Source: Amazonocrinis nigriterrae CENA67
GTDB taxonomy: Bacteria; Cyanobacteriota; Cyanobacteriia; Cyanobacteriales; Nostocaceae
DNA length: 64,000 nucleotides
Assembly (NCBI RefSeq): GCF_016056305.1
Contig: NZ_JAECZC010000027.1
Span: 1-64,000 of the forward strand
Direction of reading: 5' to 3'
The notes below the pieces were generated by a model. The model was given only the letters and a program-made list of their open reading frames with translations. It searched no databases and was not told the origin of the DNA. Shown here piece by piece: positions 8,330 to 16,846 of this stretch (positions within the stretch are counted from its first letter, which is position 1; each line of letters begins with the position of its first letter). A program made the translations under genes and the position numbers.

Positions 8330-9868
8330 ATGCTAGCAAAAAAAGTAATTAATCGAATTTCGAGTTTACCTTTTCATTCTCCTTGGTTGATTATAATTCT
8401 TTTTTCAGTTCTCGGTTTAATAGGTATTCTCAACCATTCGATGTGGCGAGATGAACTAAATCCTTGGCTGATTGTCAGAGATAGTGAATCTTTTCAAGAT
8501 TTAATTGCAAATATTCATTATGAAGGTCATCCTATTTTGTGGTATTTCTCTTTGGCATTTGTCAGACGAATCGCTGACACTCCCGTTGCCATGCAAATCT
8601 TTCATCTAGCGATTACAATTGCTGCAATTACTATTTTTTGCTTATACAGTCCTTTTAACTATAAACAAAAGTTTTTCTTTTCATTTGGTTTTTTCCCTTT
8701 TTATGAATATTTTATAATTTGTCGAAATTATGCGTTTAGCTTGCTGTTTATTTTCGCCTTTTGTAAAATTTTTACATCTAGAAAAAGAACTTATTTATAT
8801 TTAGCAATTTTATTAGGTTTACTTGCTAATAGTAGTATCTACGCTTTCTTTGTATCATTTTCTCTGGCATTAACTTTGCTAGTCGAATTTTGTTTTGATA
8901 GTGAACATCGAAAGCAGTATTTTAGCCAAAGCCACAAATACGACTTATTTTTAAGTATTGGAATTATTATATTTTCTTTTATTTTGACAATTTATATTGT
9001 TACTCCTCCAGTAGATAGTTATCTTCATGGCGGATTAAATAATGGATGGATAATGCAATTAGATATCCGCAATTTATTGAGAAGTATAGATAGATTGTTT
9101 GCTAGTTACTTTTTAATTGTTCCACATAAAAGATGGCTGGATTTAACTGTATGTGCTTTTATTGCTCTATCTATCGTTACTTTCATCGTAATTAAATTAT
9201 GTAAAAAGCCATTTCCTCTGTTTTTTTATATTATAGGTAATGGCGTAATCCTGGCATTTACATATTTGAGATTTGCAGGAAGTCCTCGGCATTTTGGACA
9301 TTTTTATTTAGTCCTGATTGCAGCGTTATGGCTGGCAAGTTATTATCAGGATTCTACATTTTTAACCAATAAATTTTCTATCGGAACCAACTTACTGCAA
9401 TTTGGTCAAAAATGGCATCATATTGCTTTTATGATAATTCTCTATGCCCAATTTCTGGGAGGAATTTCTAGTTTTGCAAGAGATTTAATCATTCCATTTT
9501 CAGCCAGTCGTGAAACGGCTCATTATATCCAAAAATCTCACTTAGAGAAGGAATTTATTGTTGCCAGTAGAGATGCAAATATGGCTGCATTATCGGGTTA
9601 TCTTAATCGCCAGTTTTACTATCCAGAACGTCAAGAAATGGGTAGTTTTACATTATTTAAAAAAGGGCGTCAAGAAGTCGAACAACCTGAGATATTAAGA
9701 CAAATAAGTGATTTATTAAAGAGTCAAGAGTCTCCAAAGAGAATTTTGCTGATTTTACATAGAAAACTGAAATTAAATCCAAATAATTTAAAGATTACTC
9801 CTATCAAAAATTTTGAGAGAGCATGGGTGGATAGTGAACGATTTTATCTTTATTGGGTAGATGAATGA
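8330..9868 (+). CDS. Polytopic membrane protein, GT-C glycosyltransferase-like
   Basis: A 512-residue integral membrane protein with about ten to twelve hydrophobic segments (for example LIIILFSVLGLIGIL and FLSIGIIIFSFILTIYIV). The first loop has the acidic MWRDELNPWLIVRD followed by NIHYEGHPILWYF, which corresponds to the first-loop D/E plus H-x-x-G-HP signature of GT-C (ArnT/PMT-like, GT39/83) transferases using polyprenyl-phosphate sugars. The C-terminus is a short soluble part ending FYLYWVDE. The GC content is clearly lower than in neighbouring genes, hinting at transfer. It is a monocistronic plus-strand gene flanked by STRR arrays. Donor and acceptor are unknown; envelope glycan or lipid modification is likely. 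Confidence 0.7.
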   Translation: MLAKKVINRISSLPFHSPWLIIILFSVLGLIGILNHSMWRDELNPWLIVRDSESFQDLIANIHYEGHPILWYFSLAFVRRIADTPVAMQIFHLAITIAAITIFCLYSPFNYKQKFFFSFGFFPFYEYFIICRNYAFSLLFIFAFCKIFTSRKRTYLYLAILLGLLANSSIYAFFVSFSLALTLLVEFCFDSEHRKQYFSQSHKYDLFLSIGIIIFSFILTIYIVTPPVDSYLHGGLNNGWIMQLDIRNLLRSIDRLFASYFLIVPHKRWLDLTVCAFIALSIVTFIVIKLCKKPFPLFFYIIGNGVILAFTYLRFAGSPRHFGHFYLVLIAALWLASYYQDSTFLTNKFSIGTNLLQFGQKWHHIAFMIILYAQFLGGISSFARDLIIPFSASRETAHYIQKSHLEKEFIVASRDANMAALSGYLNRQFYYPERQEMGSFTLFKKGRQEVEQPEILRQISDLLKSQESPKRILLILHRKLKLNPNNLKITPIKNFERAWVDSERFYLYWVDE

Positions 9869-9887
9869 ATTGGGAGATGGGGGGGAT

Positions 9888-9990
9888 TGGTAATTGGTAA
9901 TTGGTAATTGGTAATTGGTTTTTACTATTACCCATTACCCATCACCCGTTACCCATTACCCATTCCCCATTCCCCATTCCCCACTCCCAA
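9888..9990. repeat. STRR arrays: TAATTGG heptamers then CCCATTA/CCCATTC
   Basis: Four TAATTGG units (9888-9920) are followed by a C-rich run of ACCCATT and CCCCATT units to about 9990. The two blocks are roughly complementary (TAATTGG against CCCATTAC), so the region could fold back on itself between the convergent ends of the flanking genes. Confidence 0.75.
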
Positions 9991-10010
9991 TTCCCGCGCG
10001 CAGCGCCTTA

Positions 10011-10817
10011 CTATTTCACCACTTGCAAACGCTGAGTTATCATTGTGATACCATTACCCCGGAGGATCACCGCAGAAATCCATTGATTACCAGGGATGGA
10101 TGGTGCGCGTCCTGTTTTAAAAATTCCGCCAGATGTCAGTGGTTGCAAATCCACGGGTGTGGGGTTGAGATATTTGTTGGCTTGGACGGATTCTTCTAAT
10201 GCCGATCCCAAGAGAAAATCATCACCCAGCGGTTCTTTGACAATGGCATCAAAACTATACTGCTGACCGACTTTTACCTGCTGTGGTAATTGAAAATCAA
10301 CTTGGGGTGGCTGATTACCAGATGTAATCAAGGTACGTTCAGATAAAATGTCTTGGCGGACAATTTTTGCATCTGTAATACGCTGACGAGATGTAATTGT
10401 GGCATTCAAAGCCAAATTATTCGCGTTAGCAGAAGGTAAACCAGTTATTTTAGTCACTGTTTCGGCGACAATAGTATTACCCTCAGATTTCCAAGATTGT
10501 AGCTGTGTGCTGTATCGCAATTTGGGATATTGTTTCCACAGTGCAGTTAAAGATTGTTGCAGTGTCTGGCGGTTTAATCCATCTCCATGCACGAAATTGG
10601 GGCTATAGAATTGCATCACTTTGTTGACATCGCCAGCGCTTGCTGATGTATCAATTTCTGTCAACAGGTTTTTGAGATCAGCTGGTGCATTATTAGGTGT
10701 ATTAGCTTGAGCAGATTGCATACTGGTTACACCGAGTGTCAGTAGCGATACAATCAGTCCGATACCAGCGGAAAAATTGTGTTGGCGTTTCAGTAATAAA
10801 GCAATAATGTTAGTCAT
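10011..10817 (-). CDS. Secreted NTF2/SnoaL-like domain protein
   Basis: A 268-residue exported protein. Residues 1-38 form a signal peptide (long n-region, hydrophobic AGIGLIVSLLTLGV, cleavage near AQANT). Residues about 45-150 have the NTF2-like pattern (LLTEIDTSASAGDVNKVMQF, FYSPNFVHGDGLNR, and the EGNTIVAETVTKI strand). The C-terminal 110 residues are beta-rich (QVDFQLPQQVKVGQQYSFDA) and unassigned. It is probably a periplasmic binding or scaffold protein; no catalytic residues can be named. It diverges from murG with 84 bp between start codons, so the two promoters share that gap. Confidence 0.7.
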   Translation of the reverse strand: MTNIIALLLKRQHNFSAGIGLIVSLLTLGVTSMQSAQANTPNNAPADLKNLLTEIDTSASAGDVNKVMQFYSPNFVHGDGLNRQTLQQSLTALWKQYPKLRYSTQLQSWKSEGNTIVAETVTKITGLPSANANNLALNATITSRQRITDAKIVRQDILSERTLITSGNQPPQVDFQLPQQVKVGQQYSFDAIVKEPLGDDFLLGSALEESVQANKYLNPTPVDLQPLTSGGIFKTGRAPSIPGNQWISAVILRGNGITMITQRLQVVK

Positions 10818-10901
10818 TTGGTAAGAGTTTACTGATTTGAGTACAGAAGTCAGGAAATTGTTTTATCTTAGTGAAGCTAGGCGCTAAACGGTAGGGGTTC
10901 G

Positions 10902-11975
10902 ATGGCAAACACACCGATAAAATTACTAATAGCTGCCAGTGGGACTGGTGGACACTTGTTTCCCGCGATCGCATTGGCGCAAGAACTCCCAGATTATGAT
11001 ATCGAATGGCTGGGTGTGCCCAATCGGCTGGAAACTCAACTTGTCCCCAAACAGTATCCTTTGAATACTATTGCAGTTGAAGGGTTTCAGCAAGGGTTTG
11101 GATTTTCCTCTGTTGTGATTTTGGGTAAACTCATTGGTTCGATTATCAAAGTTAGGCGCATCCTCAAACAGGGTAATTTTCAAGGAGTGTTCACTACAGG
11201 GGGTTATATCGCTGGGCCAGCAGTAATAGCGGCGCGTTCCCTGGGTTTACCTGTAGTTTTTCATGAGTCTAACGCTTTACCAGGAAAGGTGACACGTTTT
11301 TTTGGGCCTTGGTGTACGGCGGTGGCGTTAGGATTTGACGTGGCGGCGAAATATTTACCCCGCGCCACAAATGTATGTGTGGGTACTCCGGTGCGTTCCC
11401 AATTCCTAGATGCAGCCAGCAATGTGACGCTGGATTTACCAATTCCTGATGATGTTCCTTTAATTCTCGTGTTTGGTGGTAGTCAGGGTGCGGTTGCTGT
11501 CAACAAATTGGTACGCCAAGCGGCGCCAGCTTGGTTTGATGCGGGTGCGTATGTGGTACATTTAACAGGCGATCGCGATCCTGATGCCAATAGCCTCAAG
11601 CATCCGCAATACATAGAATTACCCTTCTACAACAATATGGCACCATTATTGCGACGCGCTTGTTTAGCAATTAGTCGTTCTGGTGCTGGTAGTTTGACAG
11701 AATTAGCGGTGTGTGGAACACCAGCAATTTTGATTCCTTATCCTTTTGCTGCTGAAGATCATCAATCTTACAATGCAGAGGTATTTACGAAAGCGGGTGC
11801 GGCGTTAGCGTTTAAACAATCGGAGTTAACAGCGCAAAGTTTGCAAAATCAGGTTTTGCATTTGTTGCAATCAACAGCAGAATTAGCAAAAATGAGCGAA
11901 AATGCCAAGGCGATCGCTGTTCCTGATAGTGCTGAGAAATTGGCTGCTTTAGTGCGTGAAGTGGTGGAGAGGTAA
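10902..11975 (+). CDS. murG: UDP-GlcNAc:lipid I N-acetylglucosaminyltransferase
   Basis: MurG, 357 residues, converts lipid I to lipid II on the inner face of the cytoplasmic membrane in peptidoglycan synthesis. The N-terminal glycine loop GTGGHLFPAIALAQ, the second loop TGGYIAGPAVIAA with HESNALPGKVTR, and the UDP-GlcNAc-binding C-terminal region (FGGSQGA, RSGAGSLTELAVCGTPAILI, PYPFAAEDHQSYNA) are all present. Length is normal. The start is ATG at 10902. It is not in a mur/fts cluster here, which is usual in cyanobacteria. The restriction-modification pair follows 46 bp downstream but is functionally unrelated. Confidence 0.96.
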   Translation: MANTPIKLLIAASGTGGHLFPAIALAQELPDYDIEWLGVPNRLETQLVPKQYPLNTIAVEGFQQGFGFSSVVILGKLIGSIIKVRRILKQGNFQGVFTTGGYIAGPAVIAARSLGLPVVFHESNALPGKVTRFFGPWCTAVALGFDVAAKYLPRATNVCVGTPVRSQFLDAASNVTLDLPIPDDVPLILVFGGSQGAVAVNKLVRQAAPAWFDAGAYVVHLTGDRDPDANSLKHPQYIELPFYNNMAPLLRRACLAISRSGAGSLTELAVCGTPAILIPYPFAAEDHQSYNAEVFTKAGAALAFKQSELTAQSLQNQVLHLLQSTAELAKMSENAKAIAVPDSAEKLAALVREVVER

Positions 11976-12021
11976 AAAGCTTATGATAGACAAACAATAA
12001 ATTTGAGTAAACTAGTGCAGG

Positions 12022-13035
12022 ATGAGCTACATCAATCAAATAAATCATCTACTGAAACCTAAATCTTCCCGCAGTCCATTAGTGGTAGACTTATTTGCTG
12101 GTTGTGGCGGTTTATCCCTTGGTTTTGAAGCACAGGGTTTTGAAACGCACGGTTTTGAAATGGATGCTGACTCATGTGCAACATATCGACGCAACTTAAA
12201 GGGAAACTGCACTCAAGTTATACTCACACCGGATATAGAATTACCATCGGCAACAGTGCTGATAGGTGGGCCACCTTGTCAACCTTTTAGTGTCGGAGGA
12301 AACCAAAAAGGGTTGCAAGATTCACGAGATGGCTTTCCAATTTTTATTAGCGCAGTCAAGAAACTTTGTCCTGAAATTTGGCTGTTTGAAAACGTTAGAG
12401 GACTGCTATATAAGAACAAGTGGTACTTAGATGAAGTTGTTCAAACTCTACAGAATTTAGGTTACATAGTAGACTGTAACTTATTAAATGCTGTTGACTT
12501 TGGCGTTCCTCAAAATCGTGAGCGCTTGATAGTAGTAGGTCATAAAGGAAACTTTAAATTACCGAAATTCTTGACAAGAAAAATTACTGCTGGTGAAGCT
12601 TTAGAAGAACTAGCTTTTTTATCTCCTCCAGAATCAAAGTTTCTCACACCTAGCATGGATGAATATGTAGCCAAGTATGAAAAAGCATCTTTTTGTAAAC
12701 GTCCTCGTGACCTACATTTAGATAAACCAGCAAGAACTTTAACCTGTAGAAATTTGGCTGGGGCGACAGGTGATATGCATAGAATTAAACTTGCTGATGG
12801 TAGGCGGCGGCGTTTATTTCTCAGAGAAGCTGCTAGATTACAAAGTTTTCCTGATTGGTTTGAATTTGTTGGCACAGAAACCAGTTGTTTTAATCAAGTG
12901 GGTAATGCAGTACCACCATTATTTGCATTTCACCTAGCTGCAAGTGTTCGAGATTATCTACAATCAGATTACAGGTTGTCATCAAAAGAGATACAACAAC
13001 GTCAACCACCAATTCAATTATCGTTACCTTTATAA
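12022..13035 (+). CDS. Type II DNA (cytosine-5) methyltransferase
   Basis: A 337-residue m5C methyltransferase that methylates cytosine in a specific site using S-adenosylmethionine. Ordered motifs are I (VDLFAGCGGLSLGFEAQGF), IV with the catalytic Cys (GGPPCQPFS), VI (FENVRGLL), VIII (QNRERLIVVG), IX (REAARLQSFPDWF) and X (QVGNAVPP). The target-recognition region between VIII and IX is short, and I cannot read its specificity. The stop codon is nine bases before the start of the cognate nuclease gene, so the two are an operon. No controller (C-protein) gene lies upstream. Confidence 0.94.
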   Translation: MSYINQINHLLKPKSSRSPLVVDLFAGCGGLSLGFEAQGFETHGFEMDADSCATYRRNLKGNCTQVILTPDIELPSATVLIGGPPCQPFSVGGNQKGLQDSRDGFPIFISAVKKLCPEIWLFENVRGLLYKNKWYLDEVVQTLQNLGYIVDCNLLNAVDFGVPQNRERLIVVGHKGNFKLPKFLTRKITAGEALEELAFLSPPESKFLTPSMDEYVAKYEKASFCKRPRDLHLDKPARTLTCRNLAGATGDMHRIKLADGRRRRLFLREAARLQSFPDWFEFVGTETSCFNQVGNAVPPLFAFHLAASVRDYLQSDYRLSSKEIQQRQPPIQLSLPL

Positions 13036-13044
13036 TTCTTTTGG

Positions 13045-14052
13045 ATGTCTCAAATACCACAGTATGTTTCCAAATTAAATAAACCGATGCAACTGCAACG
13101 GCTGATTAATGAAGCTTTATACATACTTGAAAAATTTGGTGTACCTCTAGCAGGAATTACACAAAGGCGTATTGAAAGGATAGCAATGGCTTTTTTAGCT
13201 GTAGCTAACGTCAAACAAAGCAGTGATTGGGCAAATGTTGATCACTCCTATGCTTTAAGAACTAGAGAGATTATCAGATACTGGAATAATAATTTTGATG
13301 AAAATGTTTCTGAAAGTTCTTATGATGATATCCGAAGGAAAGATTTAAAGCTAACTGTTTTGGCGGGAATTATTAATGCAAGTGCTGCGAATCCAAATGC
13401 TGCACGAAATGATGGTACACGGCGATTTGCATTAAATCCAGAGTATGCTGCTTTAATCAAAGCCTTTGGGTCTAAAACTTGGGAAAACGATGTAGCAGAA
13501 TTTTTAAAAAATAAGATTACACTAAAAGAACAGCTTTTAGATAATCGCAACTTACATACAATTTCTGTCATATTCCCATCAGGTAAAACTTTAGATTTCA
13601 GTCCAGGTAAGCATAATGAGTTGCAGAAAAAGATTATAGAAGAGTTTTTACCACGTTATGGATATGGTGCTGAAGTATTATATGTAGGTGACACTGCTAA
13701 GAGATTTTTGCATTTAGAATCTGACCGTCTAAAGGCTTTGAATTTTTTTGAATTATCAGATGGTGAATTACCTGACGTAGTAGCATATTCAAAGCAAAGA
13801 AATTGGCTGTATCTAATAGAAGCTGTACATAGTTCTGGTGTAATTTCTCCCATACGACTTTTAGAATTGAAAAAGCTTACAGAGCAATGTCAAGCTGATA
13901 TCATTTTTGTTACAGCTTTTCTTGATCGTCAAACCTTCCGTCAATTTGCACCAGATATTGCCTGGGAAACTGAGGTTTGGATTGCTGATGTACCCGATCA
14001 TATAATCCATTTCGATGGCGAGAAATTTTTAGGCCCCTACTCTCCCAAATAG
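13045..14052 (+). CDS. BsuBI/PstI-family restriction endonuclease
   Basis: A 335-residue type II endonuclease. The C-terminal half has the family signature LPDVVAY (about residue 240), NWLYLIEAVHSSGVISPIRL (about 252-271) and a following ELKKL...ADIIFVTAF core, which supplies the PD-(D/E)XK-like active site; the N-terminal half is an alpha-helical recognition region. BsuBI and PstI themselves cut CTGCAG and are paired with m6A methylases; here the partner is an m5C methylase, so the target may differ. The frame is full length and intact, suggesting an active system. Gap to the methylase gene is 9 bp. Confidence 0.88.
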   Translation: MSQIPQYVSKLNKPMQLQRLINEALYILEKFGVPLAGITQRRIERIAMAFLAVANVKQSSDWANVDHSYALRTREIIRYWNNNFDENVSESSYDDIRRKDLKLTVLAGIINASAANPNAARNDGTRRFALNPEYAALIKAFGSKTWENDVAEFLKNKITLKEQLLDNRNLHTISVIFPSGKTLDFSPGKHNELQKKIIEEFLPRYGYGAEVLYVGDTAKRFLHLESDRLKALNFFELSDGELPDVVAYSKQRNWLYLIEAVHSSGVISPIRLLELKKLTEQCQADIIFVTAFLDRQTFRQFAPDIAWETEVWIADVPDHIIHFDGEKFLGPYSPK

Positions 14053-14104
14053 TAGAATGTTAAAGTTGCATTGGGAATGAACAAAAACTTTTAGGTATCG
14101 CTTT

Positions 14105-14563
14105 ATGACAAGTTTACTCTGGTATTCTCTCATGGCTTCTTTGTTAGTAGGAGTAAAAAGTCACGCGGACATTACTCAAATTCCTACAAACCATTTTGAT
14201 ATCAAGCTAAACACCTCCCAACTTGTCTCTGATTTAAACAACTATACCACTGCGAATGTTGTTCAGGATTCCAAAGAGATTGATGAAAAGACAGCTTTGA
14301 ACTTAGTGTGGAAACTACGACAAGTACAACGTAAGGCAAAAGAAATTGAAAGACTCTCTAAGGGAAGTATACGAGTTGGGGCGATGGTTAATGGTTCTCC
14401 GACTCCAGATGAACCTTACTACACAGTTCAAGTATTTGAAAAACATCCCAACGAAAATGTCACAATTTATTGGTTCCGTGTTCTAAATCCAAGTGGCAGT
14501 ATTCAGGCTTTAGATTTGTTAAAGAACGAATATGTATCTTTAGACAAATGGAAACCTGATTAA
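14105..14563 (+). CDS. Hypothetical exported protein
   Basis: A 152-residue protein with a short hydrophobic N-terminus (SLLWYSLMASLLVGV) that could be a signal peptide. The mature part has an alpha segment with many charged residues (TALNLVWKLRQVQRKAKEIE) and a beta-rich C-terminus (YYTVQVFEKH, VTIYWFRVLNPSG). I recognise no domain. It starts 52 bp after the restriction endonuclease stop and could be read through from it, but nothing links it to restriction. Confidence 0.55.
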   Translation: MTSLLWYSLMASLLVGVKSHADITQIPTNHFDIKLNTSQLVSDLNNYTTANVVQDSKEIDEKTALNLVWKLRQVQRKAKEIERLSKGSIRVGAMVNGSPTPDEPYYTVQVFEKHPNENVTIYWFRVLNPSGSIQALDLLKNEYVSLDKWKPD

Positions 14564-14725
14564 AATAATTCGTAATTAAGTTTTGCAATGGGGATTTAGA
14601 CTGCGCCACAAAACTTACCGATAACCAAGTGGGGGACTTCAACCCCCAGAATTTATTAATTAAAAAAAACTTGAATTTGGTTTTCTTAACTTTGATGCTA
14701 ATTGCCAATTTACTCAATAAAACTA

Positions 14726-14968
14726 ATGTCTGAACAAAAGCCTTTAAGTCCTTGGAACTACAAACCTTGGTGGTGTCAGCCCTGGTCTATAATGCTTACG
14801 GGTGTAACCATGATTAGTGGTAGCTGGTTGTTATTTAAAGCTATCTGGTTAACAATCTTGATATCTATCCCTGTGTTAACATGGATGGGCTTTTTTTTGT
14901 TGATATGGCCGCAACTAGTTATTCGCAGTGGAATTTTAGATTCTTATCATAGTAGCGATGGGAGATAG
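14726..14968 (+). CDS. Small two-helix membrane protein, DUF6737-like
   Basis: An 80-residue protein with a conserved-looking aromatic N-terminus (PLSPWNYKPWWCQPWSIMLT) followed by two closely spaced transmembrane helices (IMLTGVTMISGSWLLF and ISIPVLTWMGFFLLIWPQLV). This layout matches a small conserved cyanobacterial family (DUF6737) of unknown function. I choose the ATG at 14726 because the conserved part starts there; the frame opens at 14702. An STRR-like GGGAGATA/CTCCTAA region follows it. Confidence 0.7.
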   Translation: MSEQKPLSPWNYKPWWCQPWSIMLTGVTMISGSWLLFKAIWLTILISIPVLTWMGFFLLIWPQLVIRSGILDSYHSSDGR

Positions 14969-15043
14969 GGAGTGGGGAGATAGGGAGATGGGGAGAAATA
15001 ACAAACTCCTAACTCCTAACTCCTCAATTCTGCGATAAATTTG

Positions 15044-15634
15044 CTAATTCACTACTTGACTGCCATGACTGCGGGGATCATCTTGGCTAGGTGTTGGTGC
15101 AACTGGGGCTGAGAATTTAGAAACTTGACCACTAGCTTGAGCATATGGTAAGGAGGAATTAGTAACTAAAGCTTCTAAGTTGCTTGCCATCACCATGCGG
15201 GGTTGATCGCCGATCGCTTGGGCTATGGTTTCTCCATTTTTAGACAAAAACACAAAATGGGGAATGCCATCAACTCGATATTTCAGCATCTCTGGCAACC
15301 ACTTGGTATTATCTACATTCAGCATGACAAAATTCACCTTGTCAGCGTATTGCTTTTCTAGTTCGGCGATGTCTGGCGCCATTTTCTGGCAGACAGTACA
15401 CCAGTCAGCATAAAATTCCACTATTGAAGGCTTGCCGTTGCTAACAGCTACTTCTAGGGGTGTGGATGACTCGCCTAACTGACTCACAGAAGCTGTAGTT
15501 GTCTGGGTTCGTAGTCCCAAGATTAAGGCAACGCTGAGGGCGATCGCTACTATGGCAATTAAGAAATTTCTTACACGCGCCCCAAAGTTAGATTCTGGCT
15601 TGTCGGGAGAATTAACTGGTGAATCTGTACTCAT
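15044..15634 (-). CDS. txlA: Membrane-anchored thioredoxin, TxlA/HCF164-like
   Basis: A 196-residue thioredoxin-fold protein with one N-terminal transmembrane anchor (FLIAIVAIALSVALILGL, about 25-42). The redox motif is WCTVC (about residues 92-96) within IVEFYADWCTVCQKMAPDI, and the cis-Pro region is GIPHFVFL. TxlA/HCF164 proteins pass reducing power across the thylakoid membrane for cytochrome c and b6f assembly. Family length is normal. A C-terminal Ser/Pro-rich tail of about 35 residues has no assigned role. It is convergent with the DUF6737-like gene. Confidence 0.87.
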   Translation of the reverse strand: MSTDSPVNSPDKPESNFGARVRNFLIAIVAIALSVALILGLRTQTTTASVSQLGESSTPLEVAVSNGKPSIVEFYADWCTVCQKMAPDIAELEKQYADKVNFVMLNVDNTKWLPEMLKYRVDGIPHFVFLSKNGETIAQAIGDQPRMVMASNLEALVTNSSLPYAQASGQVSKFSAPVAPTPSQDDPRSHGSQVVN

Positions 15635-15762
15635 AACTAATTTATTAAAACTTATTAAGCAATCTCTTTTTTAGTTTAACTGACCACAGCCGCTGTCCTA
15701 GCTGATATGAAGTAGGCAAGATTCAGAATCAAGCCATCAATTGTTAGTATTTTGTTATGGCA

Positions 15763-15788
15763 AAGTGCTGAGTGCTGAGTGCTGAGTA
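15763..15788. repeat. STRR array, GTGCTGA
   Basis: Three to four tandem GTGCTGA heptamers in the divergent gap between txlA and the NIL-ferredoxin gene. A further block of CTCCTAA-type units runs to about 15925, just before the ferredoxin start. Confidence 0.75.
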
Positions 15789-15945
15789 GAAAGCAAGTTA
15801 TTTCAAGGCTAGTAGCAATCAGCACTGTCTTAAACTATGCTTCGACCGCTATAACTCCTGACTCCTTTACGGGTGCAAGGCATTGCACCCCTACTAACTC
15901 CTAACTCCCAACTCCTAACTTTTAACTCTCCACTCTTGTAAACCT

Positions 15946-16350
15946 GTGAAAAAACGAGTCACTCTCACCTTTCCCAAGCGTGCCATTCAAATGCCAGTGA
16001 CTTACCTGCTGGCAAAAGAATTTAACGTAGCCGCAAGTATTATCCGCGCCCAAGTTGCCCCAAATCAAATTGGCAAACTAGTTTTAGAACTATCAGGAGA
16101 CATCGATCAGTTAGATGCGGCTATCGAGTGGATGCGATCGCGCAATATTACTGTCTCCTCTACTTTAGGCGAAATTGCGATCGATGAAGATGTGTGCGTC
16201 CACTGTGGCTTGTGTACTGGGGTTTGTCCTACTGAAGCCCTCACCCTGAATCCAGAAACGTATAAACTGACGTTTACGCGATCGCGTTGTATTGTCTGTG
16301 AACAATGTATCCCTACCTGTCCTGTACAGGCAATTTCCACCAACCTTTAA
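15946..16350 (+). CDS. NIL-domain 2[4Fe-4S] ferredoxin
   Basis: A 134-residue fusion. Residues 1-75 form a NIL (ACT-like, MetN/NosR-type) ligand-binding domain, and residues 80-134 a dicluster ferredoxin with CVHCGLCTGVCP and CIVCEQCIPTCP. Such proteins occur throughout cyanobacteria and have been linked to sulfur-amino-acid and Fe-S-related metabolism; the electron partners are not defined. The start is GTG at 15946, directly before the first beta strand. The gene is monocistronic. Confidence 0.9.
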   Translation: MKKRVTLTFPKRAIQMPVTYLLAKEFNVAASIIRAQVAPNQIGKLVLELSGDIDQLDAAIEWMRSRNITVSSTLGEIAIDEDVCVHCGLCTGVCPTEALTLNPETYKLTFTRSRCIVCEQCIPTCPVQAISTNL

Positions 16351-16410
16351 ATTCCCAAGAGCAAGTAATATAAGATACATTAATTACCTTGCTAAGTTGG
16401 TGGGGTGTGG

Positions 16411-16779
16411 ATGAGGGAGAATTTTGTTGTGCGATCGCTTCTGTTTCATCCTCGCATCAAGATGCTGTTAGCAATGCTGCGTTGGGATGTTACTCCTGAA
16501 AAAGACGAAACTCGGTATATGACAATTGAGCCTAATGAATATACAGAACGTCCAGTTTTACCAACACCATTACAAATAATGGGTATTCGAGATAACCGCA
16601 GATTTCCTCCTCTGTCAGTAGCATCATCTCAGGTTATTGAAAAGCCAAAGCCAAAGAAGAAGATTAAAGACTCTCAGGACGACTCCCAAGAAAATACAAA
16701 AAGAGGTAATTCAGGAGACGGAAATAGTTACAATGCTGCAACAGCTAGACCTGCAAAACCACCAAAGCCAAAAAAATGA
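16411..16779 (+). CDS. Hypothetical protein with basic low-complexity tail
   Basis: A protein of about 122 residues. The first 70 residues look folded (VRSLLFHPRIKMLLAMLRWD; TPLQIMGIRDNRRFPP), while the C-terminal 50 residues are disordered and Lys/Pro/Ser/Asn-rich (KPKPKKKIKD, ARPAKPPKPKK). No domain is recognised. An in-frame GTG at 16405 is an alternative start. It is 54 bp downstream of the NIL-ferredoxin and could be co-transcribed. Confidence 0.5.
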   Translation: MRENFVVRSLLFHPRIKMLLAMLRWDVTPEKDETRYMTIEPNEYTERPVLPTPLQIMGIRDNRRFPPLSVASSQVIEKPKPKKKIKDSQDDSQENTKRGNSGDGNSYNAATARPAKPPKPKK

Positions 16780-16846
16780 AATTGTAAGTGAGCGATCGCT
16801 ACTTTTGTCGGTTTAATAAAAAACTAACTGCGATCGCAATTCATTC

